Source of the DNA: Pantoea sp. Ap-967
GTDB lineage: Bacteria > Pseudomonadota > Gammaproteobacteria > Pseudomonadales > Pseudomonadaceae
Length of the DNA stretch: 64,000 nucleotides
NCBI RefSeq assembly: GCF_011752565.1
Contig: NZ_VWXK01000005.1
Location: 186,001-250,000 of the forward strand
Reading direction: 5' to 3'
This document shows positions 24,107 to 31,451 of the stretch, one piece after another (position 1 is the first letter of the stretch; each line of letters opens with the position of its first letter). The position numbers and the translations under genes were made by a program. Under the pieces are notes generated by a model. It ran no database searches and had not been told where the DNA came from. It worked only from the letters and a program-made list of their open reading frames with translations.

Positions 24107-24183
24107 GGACTCATAGCTCAGCTGGATAGAGTACTCGGCTACGAACCGAGCGGTCGCAGGTTCGAATCCTGCTGAGTCCGCCA
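24107..24183 (+). tRNA. tRNA-Arg(ACG), copy 3
   Basis: Its sequence is identical to copies 1 and 2 and it starts 151 bases after copy 2. A strong terminator follows within ten bases. Confidence 0.97.
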
Positions 24184-24192
24184 TACATCAAG

Positions 24193-24226
24193 AAGCCCGC
24201 TCATTTGAGCGGGCTTTTTGTTTTTT
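24193..24226 (+). terminator. Rho-independent terminator of the tRNA-Arg cluster
   Basis: AAGCCCGCTCA and TGAGCGGGCTT form a perfect 11-base stem with a 2-base loop, followed by TTTGTTTTTT. Confidence 0.93.
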
Positions 24227-24620
24227 CGGCCCGCTGAATTGTTGCCGATGTCCATCTAAGCTCTCCTGTATGAACCATGGCGCAGCCGGGTGTCGCGAAA
24301 GGGGTGCAAGACGGCTGGCGAGCAACCCAGCGCCGCAAATGCACCCAGGCACATGCAAATGTGCTTCAAACGCGAAACGCACCGTCGCACTGATGGCTTC
24401 GAGCGTTGTCCTAGCTTTATGACGCAAACGCTTGTTCTGGCCAAAATTTTAAGCGATCTGACAGCTTAGGCAGTGTATGATTGCGCCCGTCAGCCCCGCC
24501 GGGGCTTGTGGAATACCACCATGGACTTACCCAGTAGTTACTCCCTAACAAGATTCATACAGCCAGATCTGACCGATTGATTCTCCCGGCGTGCTCCGCT
24601 GCTGGGAGTGGAGTACGCCT
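24227..24620. other. Leader and control region of mgtE
   Basis: The 394-base gap holds a GC hairpin (AGCCCC-GCC-GGGGCT around 24492-24506), a possible 19-codon leader peptide (24521-24580) and a second hairpin (24583-24608) that ends 12 bases before the mgtE start. The part 24227-24480 shows nothing I can name. The layout resembles a translation-coupled leader. Confidence 0.45.
24521..24580 (+). CDS. Possible mgtE leader peptide (19 aa)
   Basis: ATG at 24521 opens a frame encoding MDLPSSYSLTRFIQPDLTD with a TGA stop three bases before a hairpin (CTCCCGGC/GCTGGGAG, one G-U pair, 10-base loop). A weak GTGGAA precedes the start. In enterobacteria a short Pro-containing leader (MgtL) controls the Mg2+ transporter mgtA by attenuation; the position here is analogous but the sequence is not related as far as I can see. 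It may be a chance frame. Confidence 0.3.
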   Translation: MDLPSSYSLTRFIQPDLTD

Positions 24621-26063
24621 ATGACCGAAGTAGAAGTAAAGAAAGCCCAAGACAGCCTGCAGGATCGCCTGGCCCAGGTGGTCGAACTGCTGCAGCGTCA
24701 ACGTGTGGTGGAAGACCTGACGCACCGTCAGGAAGGGCAGCACAACGACCTGGTGGAAAACCTGGTCCACCGGCAGAACCTCGTCGAGCTGCAACGCAAG
24801 CTCGATGACCTGCACCCCGCCGACATCGCCTACATCCTCGAAGCCTTGCCCCTGGAAGACCGCCTGACGGTCTGGCAGCTGGTGCGCTCGGACCGCGACG
24901 GCGACATCCTCCTCGAAGTTTCCGACGCTGTGCGCCAGTCGCTGATTGCCGACATGGACGATCACGAGCTGCTGGCCGCCGCCAAGGAAATGGACGCCGA
25001 CGAACTTGCTGACCTGGCCCCCGAGCTGCCGCGAGACGTTGTCCACGAGCTGATGGAAAGCCTCGATGCCCAGCAGCGTGAGCGCGTGCGCTCGGCGCTG
25101 AGCTACGACGAGGAGCAAGTGGGTGCATTGATGGACTTCGAGATGGTGACCATCCGCGAGGATGTCAGCCTGGAAGTGGTCTTGCGCTACCTGCGCCGCC
25201 TCAAGGAGCTGCCCAACCACACCGACAAGCTGTTCGTGGTCGACTACGGCGGCATCCTCAAAGGTGTGCTGCCGATCAAGCGCCTGTTGGTCAACGACCC
25301 GGAGAAGAAGGTGGCAGAGGTCATGGCGACCGACCCTGTGTCCTTCCACCCCGAGGAAGATGCCTACGACGCGGCCCAGGCGTTCGAGCGTTACGACCTG
25401 GTATCGGCGCCGGTAGTGGACAAGAGCGAGCGCCTGATCGGCCGTTTGACCATTGACGAGATGGTCGACCTGATCCGTGAGGAGAGCGAGAGCGAAGTGC
25501 TCAACATGGCGGGCCTGCGCGAGGAGGAAGATATTTTCGCCTCGGTCTGGCGTTCGCTGCGCAACCGTTGGGCGTGGCTGGCCATCAACCTGATTACCGC
25601 CTTCGTGGCGTCGCGGGTGATTGGCCTGTTCGAAGGCTCGATCGAGAAGCTGGTGGCCCTGGCGGCGCTGATGCCGATCGTGGCGGGCATTGGCGGCAAC
25701 TCCGGCAACCAGACCATCACCATGATCGTTCGCGCCATGGCGCTGGACCAAGTGTCGCCAGGCAACACCAGCCGGCTGATGCGCAAGGAGTTGGCGGTTT
25801 CGCTGCTCAATGGCCTGATCTGGGGCGGTGTGATCGGTATTGTGGCGTACCTGCTGTACGGCAGCTGGTCGCTGGGTGTGGTCATGACCGCGGCGATGAC
25901 CTTGAACCTGCTGTTGGCCGCGTTCATGGGCGTATTCATCCCGATGACGCTGATGCGCCTTGGCCGCGACCCGGCCATGGGCTCGAGCGTGATGATTACC
26001 GCGGTGACCGACAGCGGCGGCTTCTTCATCTTCCTGGGGCTGGCGACGCTGTTCCTGCTCTGA
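24621..26063 (+). CDS. mgtE: Magnesium transporter MgtE
   Basis: MgtE is a Mg2+ (and Co2+) channel of the inner membrane, gated by cytoplasmic Mg2+. The 480-residue product has an N-terminal acidic superhelical domain (about 50-150), two CBS domains (about 165-290) and a five-helix membrane domain from about 315. The family signatures MPIVAGIGGNSGNQ and TAVTDSGGFF, the latter with the pore aspartate, are present. The start at MTEVEVKKAQD fits the usual N-terminus. The gene is monocistronic, with a REP pair and a terminator downstream. Confidence 0.96.
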   Translation: MTEVEVKKAQDSLQDRLAQVVELLQRQRVVEDLTHRQEGQHNDLVENLVHRQNLVELQRKLDDLHPADIAYILEALPLEDRLTVWQLVRSDRDGDILLEVSDAVRQSLIADMDDHELLAAAKEMDADELADLAPELPRDVVHELMESLDAQQRERVRSALSYDEEQVGALMDFEMVTIREDVSLEVVLRYLRRLKELPNHTDKLFVVDYGGILKGVLPIKRLLVNDPEKKVAEVMATDPVSFHPEEDAYDAAQAFERYDLVSAPVVDKSERLIGRLTIDEMVDLIREESESEVLNMAGLREEEDIFASVWRSLRNRWAWLAINLITAFVASRVIGLFEGSIEKLVALAALMPIVAGIGGNSGNQTITMIVRAMALDQVSPGNTSRLMRKELAVSLLNGLIWGGVIGIVAYLLYGSWSLGVVMTAAMTLNLLLAAFMGVFIPMTLMRLGRDPAMGSSVMITAVTDSGGFFIFLGLATLFLL

Positions 26064-26111
26064 TACGCCACGCTCCTATGGAATATAACTATCTGGCTTA
26101 AATGATATTTC

Positions 26112-26200
26112 TGTAGGAGCGGGCTTGCCCCGCGAAGCAGGCACCGCGGTGCATGGCACCGGCTACGCCGGTGTTCGCGGGGCAAGCCCGCTCCTACAGA
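26112..26200. repeat. REP pair downstream of mgtE
   Basis: TGTAGGAGCGGGCTTGCCCC with GCGAAGCAGG faces TTCGCGGGGCAAGCCCGCTC ending in CTACA; the inner parts CACCGCGGTG and CACCGGCTACGCCGGTG are themselves palindromic. Confidence 0.9.
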
Positions 26201-26217
26201 GGGCCTGGATCAGCGCA

Positions 26218-26250
26218 ACGAAAAAAGCCAGCTTACGCTGGCTTTTTCGT
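26218..26250. terminator. Bidirectional terminator between mgtE and amrZ
   Basis: ACGAAAAAAGCCAGC, a TTAC loop and GCTGGCTTTTTCGT form a hairpin with A-run and T-run on its two sides. It can serve both convergent genes. Confidence 0.9.
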
Positions 26251-26268
26251 GTTTGCTTGCTACCGACC

Positions 26269-26595
26269 TCAGGAGGCGTCGGCGGCCATTTCCACATCGT
26301 GAGCGATGAGGGCCACCAGCGCGTTCTGCTGGCGGTGGGACAGTTGGCGGAAGCGCTGCAGCAGCTCGCGCTCGTGCAGTGACAGCTCCGGGCTGTCCAG
26401 GCGCATGCTCAGCTCGTCACCCAGCGCGCCTTCCTGGATAAGGCTCTGCTCCAGGCGTGCGATGATTTCGGAGTTCATGCTGCGGTGGTGGTTGCGCGCT
26501 ACCTCGGCAATGCGCTCACGCATTCCGTCTGGCAGGCGGACGACGAATTTGTCTGCGGTGCGGCTGGAATAAATAGCCTGTTTCATTGGGCGCAT
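26269..26595 (-). CDS. amrZ: Ribbon-helix-helix regulator AmrZ (AlgZ)
   Basis: AmrZ is an Arc-type DNA-binding protein that controls alginate, motility, cyclic di-GMP genes and biofilm traits in pseudomonads. The 108-residue product has an unstructured N-terminus, the ribbon-helix-helix core ([18 protein letters not shown], then [14 protein letters not shown]) and the C-terminal oligomerisation part ([30 protein letters not shown]). It matches P. aeruginosa AmrZ almost residue for residue in the core. It is convergent with mgtE. Confidence 0.95.
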   Translation of the reverse strand: MRPMKQAIYSSRTADKFVVRLPDGMRERIAEVARNHHRSMNSEIIARLEQSLIQEGALGDELSMRLDSPELSLHERELLQRFRQLSHRQQNALVALIAHDVEMAADAS

Positions 26596-26940
26596 ATAAA
26601 TTGACCGGTTTTTGGTTCAGGGGAAAGCGGTTCTCAAATTGGCCGCACGGGATGGAGCTACGACCGTGGCGACGACAAAATGTTCAACCGTCATCAAAAT
26701 ATTGGTGTCATCTTGCCTCAGGTCGCCGTTTCCTTGGCGTCAATTCTGTGACAAATAGTGAGTGGGATAAAGGCTTTTTGCCAGTACCAATTATCAGAAA
26801 TGAGCACTGGTTTGAAAAGTTTTACTCCAGTCACACCATTTTCACCGTCAGACCTTTGCCGTCAAAAACCTGTAAAACGCAGCAAAGCGCTAAGAAAACA
26901 CCTAGAATGCGCGGGTTTCCTTTCATAGAGCATAGTGGCT
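26596..26940. other. Divergent control region of amrZ and phnN
   Basis: The 345-base gap is clearly AT-richer than its surroundings. It holds no convincing gene. TAGAAT near 26904 is a possible -10 for phnN, but no -35 is clear. AmrZ autoregulation sites might lie here; I did not find a full consensus. Confidence 0.45.
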
Positions 26941-27528
26941 ATGCAACATGACGCAAGCACTGGAGGCGACACCGCTGGTCGCCTGGTATTCCTGATAGGA
27001 CCGTCCGGTTCGGGAAAAGATTCCCTGATCGATGCCGCCCGTGGGCCATTGGCCGAGGCGGGGGTGGAAATTGCCCGGCGTGTGATTACCCGCTCTGCCG
27101 AAGCCAAGGGCGAAGCGGCCCACGGCGTTACGGCGCAGGGCTTCGAGCAGCTGCGCGCAGAGGGTGCCTTTGCCATGCATTGGCGGGCCAATGGCCTGGA
27201 CTATGGCATCCTGGCCCAGGTCGACCAGTGGCTTGCCCAAGGCCATAGCGTGCTGGTCAATGGCTCGCGCGCTTACCTGCCCGAAGCTCGCCGGCGTTAT
27301 CCCAACCTGTTGGCTGTGTGCCTGGAAGTCGAAACCGCCGTGCTGCGTGAGCGGCTGTTGGCCCGCGGGCGGGAAACGCCGCAGGAAGTCGACCAGCGCC
27401 TGGCACGCAATGCCAGGCTCCAGGGCGAAGCCGACGGGGCGGTGCATCGGCTGGACAACTCCGGGGCGTTGGACGAGGCGGTGGCCGCGCTGCTGGCGTT
27501 GCTGCGCAGGGAAGGGGTGATCCATTAA
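26941..27528 (+). CDS. phnN: Ribose 1,5-bisphosphate phosphokinase PhnN
   Basis: PhnN phosphorylates ribose 1,5-bisphosphate to PRPP and normally belongs to the phosphonate C-P lyase pathway. The 195-residue product belongs to the guanylate-kinase-like family, with P-loop LIGPSGSGKDSLID and VITRSAEAKGEAAHGVT in the substrate region. The ATG at 26941 is preferred over a GTG at 26935. No other phn gene is near, so here it may serve PRPP supply or repair rather than phosphonate use; that is inference. Confidence 0.85.
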   Translation: MQHDASTGGDTAGRLVFLIGPSGSGKDSLIDAARGPLAEAGVEIARRVITRSAEAKGEAAHGVTAQGFEQLRAEGAFAMHWRANGLDYGILAQVDQWLAQGHSVLVNGSRAYLPEARRRYPNLLAVCLEVETAVLRERLLARGRETPQEVDQRLARNARLQGEADGAVHRLDNSGALDEAVAALLALLRREGVIH

Positions 27529-27641
27529 CGGGTTCAGAAATGGCCTACGTGCAAAAAGCCCGATTGAAGCATGACAAACGGCAGTGCGCTGGTTAACATG
27601 CTCGCCATCCAGCCGTGCAACGCCCGTTGCCCGTTCTTCTC

Positions 27642-27718
27642 GTCTCAGTAGCTCAATTGGATAGAGCATCCCCCTCCTAAGGGGAAGGTTGCAGGTTCAA
27701 TTCCTGCCTGGGACGCCA
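27642..27718 (+). tRNA. tRNA-Arg(CCT)
   Basis: This is a 77-base tRNA with encoded CCA. GTCTCAG pairs with CTGGGAC. The anticodon loop is CTCCTAA (CCT, reads AGG). It is flanked downstream by low-GC accessory DNA. Confidence 0.96.
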
Positions 27719-27808
27719 CATATTCTGCTGCTTGTAGCTAGACCTGATACCTAAGCAAACTAAACCATGGGTGCAGAGTGGGTGCAGTTGCTGTTTCGTT
27801 TCGCCCCC

Positions 27809-28346
27809 TCACCAGGTGTCTGCAACAGCTTTAAGCACTTCATTCTCGATGTTGTGAAGCTCCATCAGGTTTGCCAGGCGCTCACCCACAGTGGAAAGGC
27901 TTGTGTACCTTGGGAGCGTGACGGTGTCCTTGAACTTTTTATCAAAGGGGGATGGCGGGCGCTTAAAGAACAGCTGTCGTAGATTGAGATCCCCAGCCTG
28001 GACGGCCAAGCTCTCGGTTTCTGGCGAAACCTCTTCTCCAATAACCCAGCACCTTTCCCGAAGCTTGTACTGTCGCTTTTGCTTTTCAGAGCAAAGCCCG
28101 AGTATGCATAGCTGGGTGTAGGTCAATGACTCCGCAATGCTCAGCAGGTAGTTCGCTTCTGAGCGCTTGATTGAGCGTGATCTCCTGTTCGAAGCCTTCC
28201 AGCGTTGCCTTCAAGGCTCGGAATACCTCCCAGGTGTTTTGACTATCCAGCAGGTAATCCTTCTTTCGGAAGAATTTACGAATCAGTGGGCCGGACAGGT
28301 AAACGGTGGTGAGGGCAGGTGAGTTTCGGACTTGGGCGGCCATCAT
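27809..28346 (-). pseudogene. Frameshifted hypothetical gene next to tRNA-Arg(CCT)
   Basis: The first part starts at ATG 28346 (MMAAQVRNSPALTTVYL) after a strong AAGGAG and reads to about 28180 (LEGFEQE). It then continues sensibly only in the +1 frame (RSRSIKRSEANYLLSIAES, LTYTQLCILGL) to a stop at 27809. Staying in the first frame gives an unrelated tail and a stop at 28086. An in-frame TGA in the second frame near 28211 means the two frames cannot be one longer second-frame gene. GC is about 50% in a line I counted, well below its neighbours. The intact product would be about 179 residues, basic in the middle. I recognise no family. It may be a remnant of an island integrated at the tRNA, two overlapping genes, or a sequencing slip. 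Confidence 0.55.
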
Positions 28347-28559
28347 GGATTCTCCTTGGGCATTGGCAGGTATCTGACCTATGAGATTGCATTGTGGTGA
28401 GTTACTCATTGAGGATCACACCCCAACGCCAGCCTGGCGCCAATTCAATCCGAACCATCCCCCACCCGACACGGTCATTCAACCGACACATGACCACTAT
28501 AAGCTCGATACCGGAGATGTCCCTGTGCTCCGGTCCGTTCAGTCGATTCGGGATAATTC

Positions 28560-28949
28560 ATGAAGGCAATGGACACTGCAACAGCCAGAAGAAAAGGTAT
28601 CAAGCTTCGCGCCACGGTGATCTACCGCAAGGATGGCGAGGTGCTGTTCGTGCGCAAGCGCAATTCGAAGTGGAACCTGCCTGGCGGCACCGTGGAGCGC
28701 GATGAAACGCCTCTGCAGGCCGCACGCCGGGAAATGGCCGAGGAAACCGGGCTGGCCTTCGATGAGCTGCGCTACATTTCCGAGTTTCGTGAGGACAAGG
28801 TCATTCACTACCTGTTCGAAGCCCGGAAAACCTCGTCGCGGCCTCGCCCCTGCAACGAGATCGAGGCCTGCCGTTGGATCAAGCCCCGGCATGTGTCCAA
28901 GCGCCGCGTGCGGCGCCCGATCAAGACCATCCTCAAACGCTGCGCCTGA
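28560..28949 (+). CDS. Nudix hydrolase
   Basis: Nudix enzymes hydrolyse nucleoside diphosphates linked to another group. The 129-residue product has a perfect Nudix box: G-x5-E-x7-REM-x-EE-x-G-L (GTVERDE, seven residues, then REMAEETGL), at about residues 45-67. The C-terminus is very basic ([15 protein letters not shown]). The start could also be the ATG at 28569. The substrate cannot be told from sequence. It is convergent with surE, three bases apart. Confidence 0.88.
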   Translation: MKAMDTATARRKGIKLRATVIYRKDGEVLFVRKRNSKWNLPGGTVERDETPLQAARREMAEETGLAFDELRYISEFREDKVIHYLFEARKTSSRPRPCNEIEACRWIKPRHVSKRRVRRPIKTILKRCA

Positions 28950-28952
28950 TGG

Positions 28953-29726
28953 TTAGCGCCCGGTGGCGTCGTTGAACGCCGCCAGGTGGGTGCGTTCGAA
29001 CTGCAGCGGGGTGACGGTGATGTGGCCGGCCTTGAGTTCCGCCATTTCGGTGCCGGGCGCGTCCGCGTCGCGCGCGTTGTCCAGCTTGATCCAGTGATAA
29101 TCGAACCCGCGTGGGTCCACCTCCTTGCGCACCGACATGCTGCTCAAGGGGCCGGCGCCCTGGCGGGTGATCGTGAGGGGCAGGGCGGCCTGGGCGCTGC
29201 AGCTGGGAAAGTTGACGTTCAGGCACACGTCGGTGGGCCAGTCCATGCTCAGCAGTTGTTGCAGAACGCCAGGGGCCTGGGCCAGTGCGGTGTCCCAGGG
29301 CGCATTTGCCCGGTCGATGTAGGCCTGGCTCAGGGCGATTGAACGAATGCCCAGCAACATACCGGTCATGGCCGCGCCCACGGTGCCGGAGAACACGGTT
29401 TCCATGCCCAGGTTGGCGCCACGGTTGATGCCGGAAAGAATCAGCTGGGGCCTGGCATCCTTGAGCAGGTGCTGCACCCCCATGATCACGCAGTCGCCCG
29501 GCGTGCCGGTGACGGCGAAGCGCCGGTTTCCATGCTGGCTGATACGCAGCGGTGCGTGCAGGCTGAGGGAATGCGAGGTGCCGCTCTGGTCGTCGCGCGG
29601 GGCCACCACCCAGACCTCGTCGGCCAGCTGCGCGGCCACCTGTTCCAAGGCCTTGAGGCCGGGGGCATCGATGCCGTCGTCGTTGGTGAGAAGAATCCGT
29701 TCGAAGCGGTGCGTGGGCTGGGTCAT
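28953..29726 (-). CDS. surE: 5'/3'-nucleotidase SurE paralogue
   Basis: SurE proteins are metal-dependent nucleotidases acting on nucleoside monophosphates. The 257-residue product has the metal-site motif LLTNDDGIDAPG at the N-terminus and SGINRGANLG near residue 98. The usual Pseudomonas surE lies beside pcm, nlpD and rpoS; none of these is here, so this looks like a second copy or a different subtype. The 102-residue protein gene upstream, 27 bases away on the same strand, is probably in the same operon. Confidence 0.88.
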   Translation of the reverse strand: MTQPTHRFERILLTNDDGIDAPGLKALEQVAAQLADEVWVVAPRDDQSGTSHSLSLHAPLRISQHGNRRFAVTGTPGDCVIMGVQHLLKDARPQLILSGINRGANLGMETVFSGTVGAAMTGMLLGIRSIALSQAYIDRANAPWDTALAQAPGVLQQLLSMDWPTDVCLNVNFPSCSAQAALPLTITRQGAGPLSSMSVRKEVDPRGFDYHWIKLDNARDADAPGTEMAELKAGHITVTPLQFERTHLAAFNDATGR

Positions 29727-29753
29727 GCGCAGGCATCTCCTGGTGCAGGGCGG

Positions 29754-30062
29754 TTAGTTCAGGGAGTGGTGTTTGCCAGGTTTCGCCAGGCCGGTGGCTT
29801 GGGTGCGGGCAAGCTCGCGGCCGCGCCCGGCACCCCAGGCAAGGGCCCGGGTCATCGTTTCGCCGGGCCGCTTGGCGTAGGCTTCTTCCAGCCGGGCAAG
29901 GCCGGAGGGTTCGTAGATGCCGATGAACAGTTGCACGTCGCCAGTGCGCGACAGGCGTACCTGAATGTCCAGCCGTGCACCGTCGGCCAGCACTTCCTGG
30001 TGGGAGTGGTGCTTTAGGTTAGGGTCGGCCCACGCCCAGAATACCTCGCCTCGATGTCGCAT
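29754..30062 (-). CDS. Conserved hypothetical protein (102 aa)
   Basis: It starts MRHRGEVFWAWADPNLKHHSHQEVL after an excellent ribosome-binding site (AGGAGGCAAGG). The product is soluble, with a likely beta-rich first half (LDIQVRLSRTGDVQLFIGIYE) and a basic helical tail. There is no signal peptide or membrane segment. It probably shares a transcript with surE downstream. No family is recognised and no function is assigned. Confidence 0.75.
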   Translation of the reverse strand: MRHRGEVFWAWADPNLKHHSHQEVLADGARLDIQVRLSRTGDVQLFIGIYEPSGLARLEEAYAKRPGETMTRALAWGAGRGRELARTQATGLAKPGKHHSLN

Positions 30063-30160
30063 CCTTGCCTCCTGATCGAAACTCCAATCAGAAGAGCCTA
30101 GCCCGTTTCGCTGGGTTCGCCGGTTTGGGGAGGGGATTGGGGGCTGGGTTTGGGATTTGT

Positions 30161-30328
30161 AGTGCCTTTGAGATCGAGCGCCGCCTGCACGGCGCTTCGC
30201 GAGCTTTGCTCGCTCCTACGTTTTTCGGGCCAATGTTCATGTAGCCACCGCACGCGGCCTGCCCTTTGTAGGAGCGAGCGCAGCTCGCGAAGCGCCGCGC
30301 AGGCGGCGCTCGATCTCGAAGGCGCTGC
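30161..30328. repeat. Long-armed REP pair
   Basis: Arms of about 59 bases (30161-30219 and about 30268-30328) match in inverted orientation with few mismatches; each carries GATCGAGCGCCGCCTGC at the outer end and GAGCTTTGCTCGCTCCTAC or its relative at the inner end. This is the longest such pair in the window and lies between a minus-strand gene pair. Confidence 0.9.
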
Positions 30329-30376
30329 ATCCCCACCGGCGAACACCCGCGTACCCCAAAGCGTTCGCCCTGCGTG

Positions 30377-31321
30377 TTATTTACAATTCCCGGCCTTGCG
30401 ATACCCCGCAGCCTGGGCCTCCGTTTCACTGGCAAACGCGACCTGGTTCTTCTGCGACACCTGCGCATAACCCGGGCAGCCGCTGGCCAGGTGGTACACG
30501 TGGCTGTTCTTGTTGCCCAGTACCGCGCCTGTTTGCGTGGCGCTGGCCAAAGGCGGCGTGGCCGTGGCCACGGGCGCGCTGCCCGCGCCTTGCGGCGTAT
30601 AACCCAAGGTCCATTTGCGCTCGCCGGTCACGAACGGGTTGTCGTGCCCCATGATCGCGGCAATGCGCTGTTCCCGCTGCTTCTCCCAGGCGGTCACCGG
30701 GTGCTGTTTGTCCCAGGCCATCAGCACCTGTTGCTGCTGGCGCGACATGTTCAGCTTGTAGCGATCGAACATGTAGAACGTGGTGCGCGCCACCAGGCCT
30801 TTCACTTCGTCGCGCGGTTCGGCGACTTTCTGCTGGAAGTCGATCTTGGTGGTGCACTGCCCATACTGCGGCGCCACGCCCGACACCATGCCGTAGTTGA
30901 AGTTGCTGCGGTCACCGTTGACCTCGCCCACGGACGGGTAAAGGTTGAACAGGTTGGCTTCCATGGCGCGGAAGGTCGGGTCGCTGTCCACGCATTGCTC
31001 ACGCCCGCCGTTCTGCCAGCACTGGCGTTGGTGGCCAAAGGTCCAGGCCGGCACGATGTGTTCCCACTCGGTGCGCTCGGCGCGGGTTTGCAGCTTGCGT
31101 GCCTGGTAGCCGCACGACTTGAGGTCGACGCGCCCGCCCGACTTGCCCGCCCAGGTCCACTTGCAGCCACAGTAGAGCTCGCCCATGGCGCTGCTGGCCT
31201 GGTCGTTGTAGATCTTCTGCTTGGCCACCACCTTGGCTTCGGTGAAGGTGGCGGGTGGGGTGGCGAAGGCGGCGGGGAGGGCGGCGAAGGTGAGGGCGAC
31301 GACGTAAAGCAATTTCTTCAT
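30377..31321 (-). CDS. Endonuclease I family nuclease with C-terminal Ada-like domain
   Basis: This is a secreted or periplasmic DNase of the EndA/Dns type. The 314-residue product has a signal peptide (MKKLLYVVALTFAALPAAFA). The nuclease domain (about 25-230) carries the catalytic RTEWEHIVPAW and the NGDRSNFNYG motif, plus several cysteines. The last 50 residues (265-314; GNKNSHVYHLASGCPGY, SQKNQVAF, AAGYRKAGNC) form a separate small module like the metal-binding domain found in Ada and appended to some nucleases. A low-complexity Ala/Thr/Pro linker joins them. Confidence 0.88.
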   Translation of the reverse strand: MKKLLYVVALTFAALPAAFATPPATFTEAKVVAKQKIYNDQASSAMGELYCGCKWTWAGKSGGRVDLKSCGYQARKLQTRAERTEWEHIVPAWTFGHQRQCWQNGGREQCVDSDPTFRAMEANLFNLYPSVGEVNGDRSNFNYGMVSGVAPQYGQCTTKIDFQQKVAEPRDEVKGLVARTTFYMFDRYKLNMSRQQQQVLMAWDKQHPVTAWEKQREQRIAAIMGHDNPFVTGERKWTLGYTPQGAGSAPVATATPPLASATQTGAVLGNKNSHVYHLASGCPGYAQVSQKNQVAFASETEAQAAGYRKAGNCK

Positions 31322-31451
31322 GAAAGAACATCTTCGGCTTGCAAAAAAACCGATTGTACAGCTTGTCGAACGCGATTGAAGCGTGCCAAGGCTTGCGCTT
31401 GAGCATGGCAGCGCTATCGTTGCCGGTTAGGATTTTGTCGAGCGAGTCGTC

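Noticed and set aside
23806..24183. Regular 150-base repeats as a CRISPR-like array
   Set aside because: The repeated unit is a complete tRNA-Arg with acceptor stem and CCA; spacers are nearly identical to each other, unlike CRISPR spacers.
24188..24427. A 79-residue minus-strand frame after the tRNA-Arg cluster
   Set aside because: It ends inside the terminator of the tRNA cluster and has no ribosome-binding site or protein-like pattern.
26586..26951. A 121-residue plus-strand frame between amrZ and phnN
   Set aside because: Its composition looks non-coding, it has no ribosome-binding site, and it covers the control region of two genes.
27767..27982. A 71-residue plus-strand frame after tRNA-Arg(CCT)
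   Set aside because: It lies antisense to the frameshifted gene, which has a better start and more protein-like sequence.
30161..30328. REP pairs as insertion sequence ends
   Set aside because: There is no transposase or target duplication between or around the arms; the units match the dispersed P. putida-type REP family.
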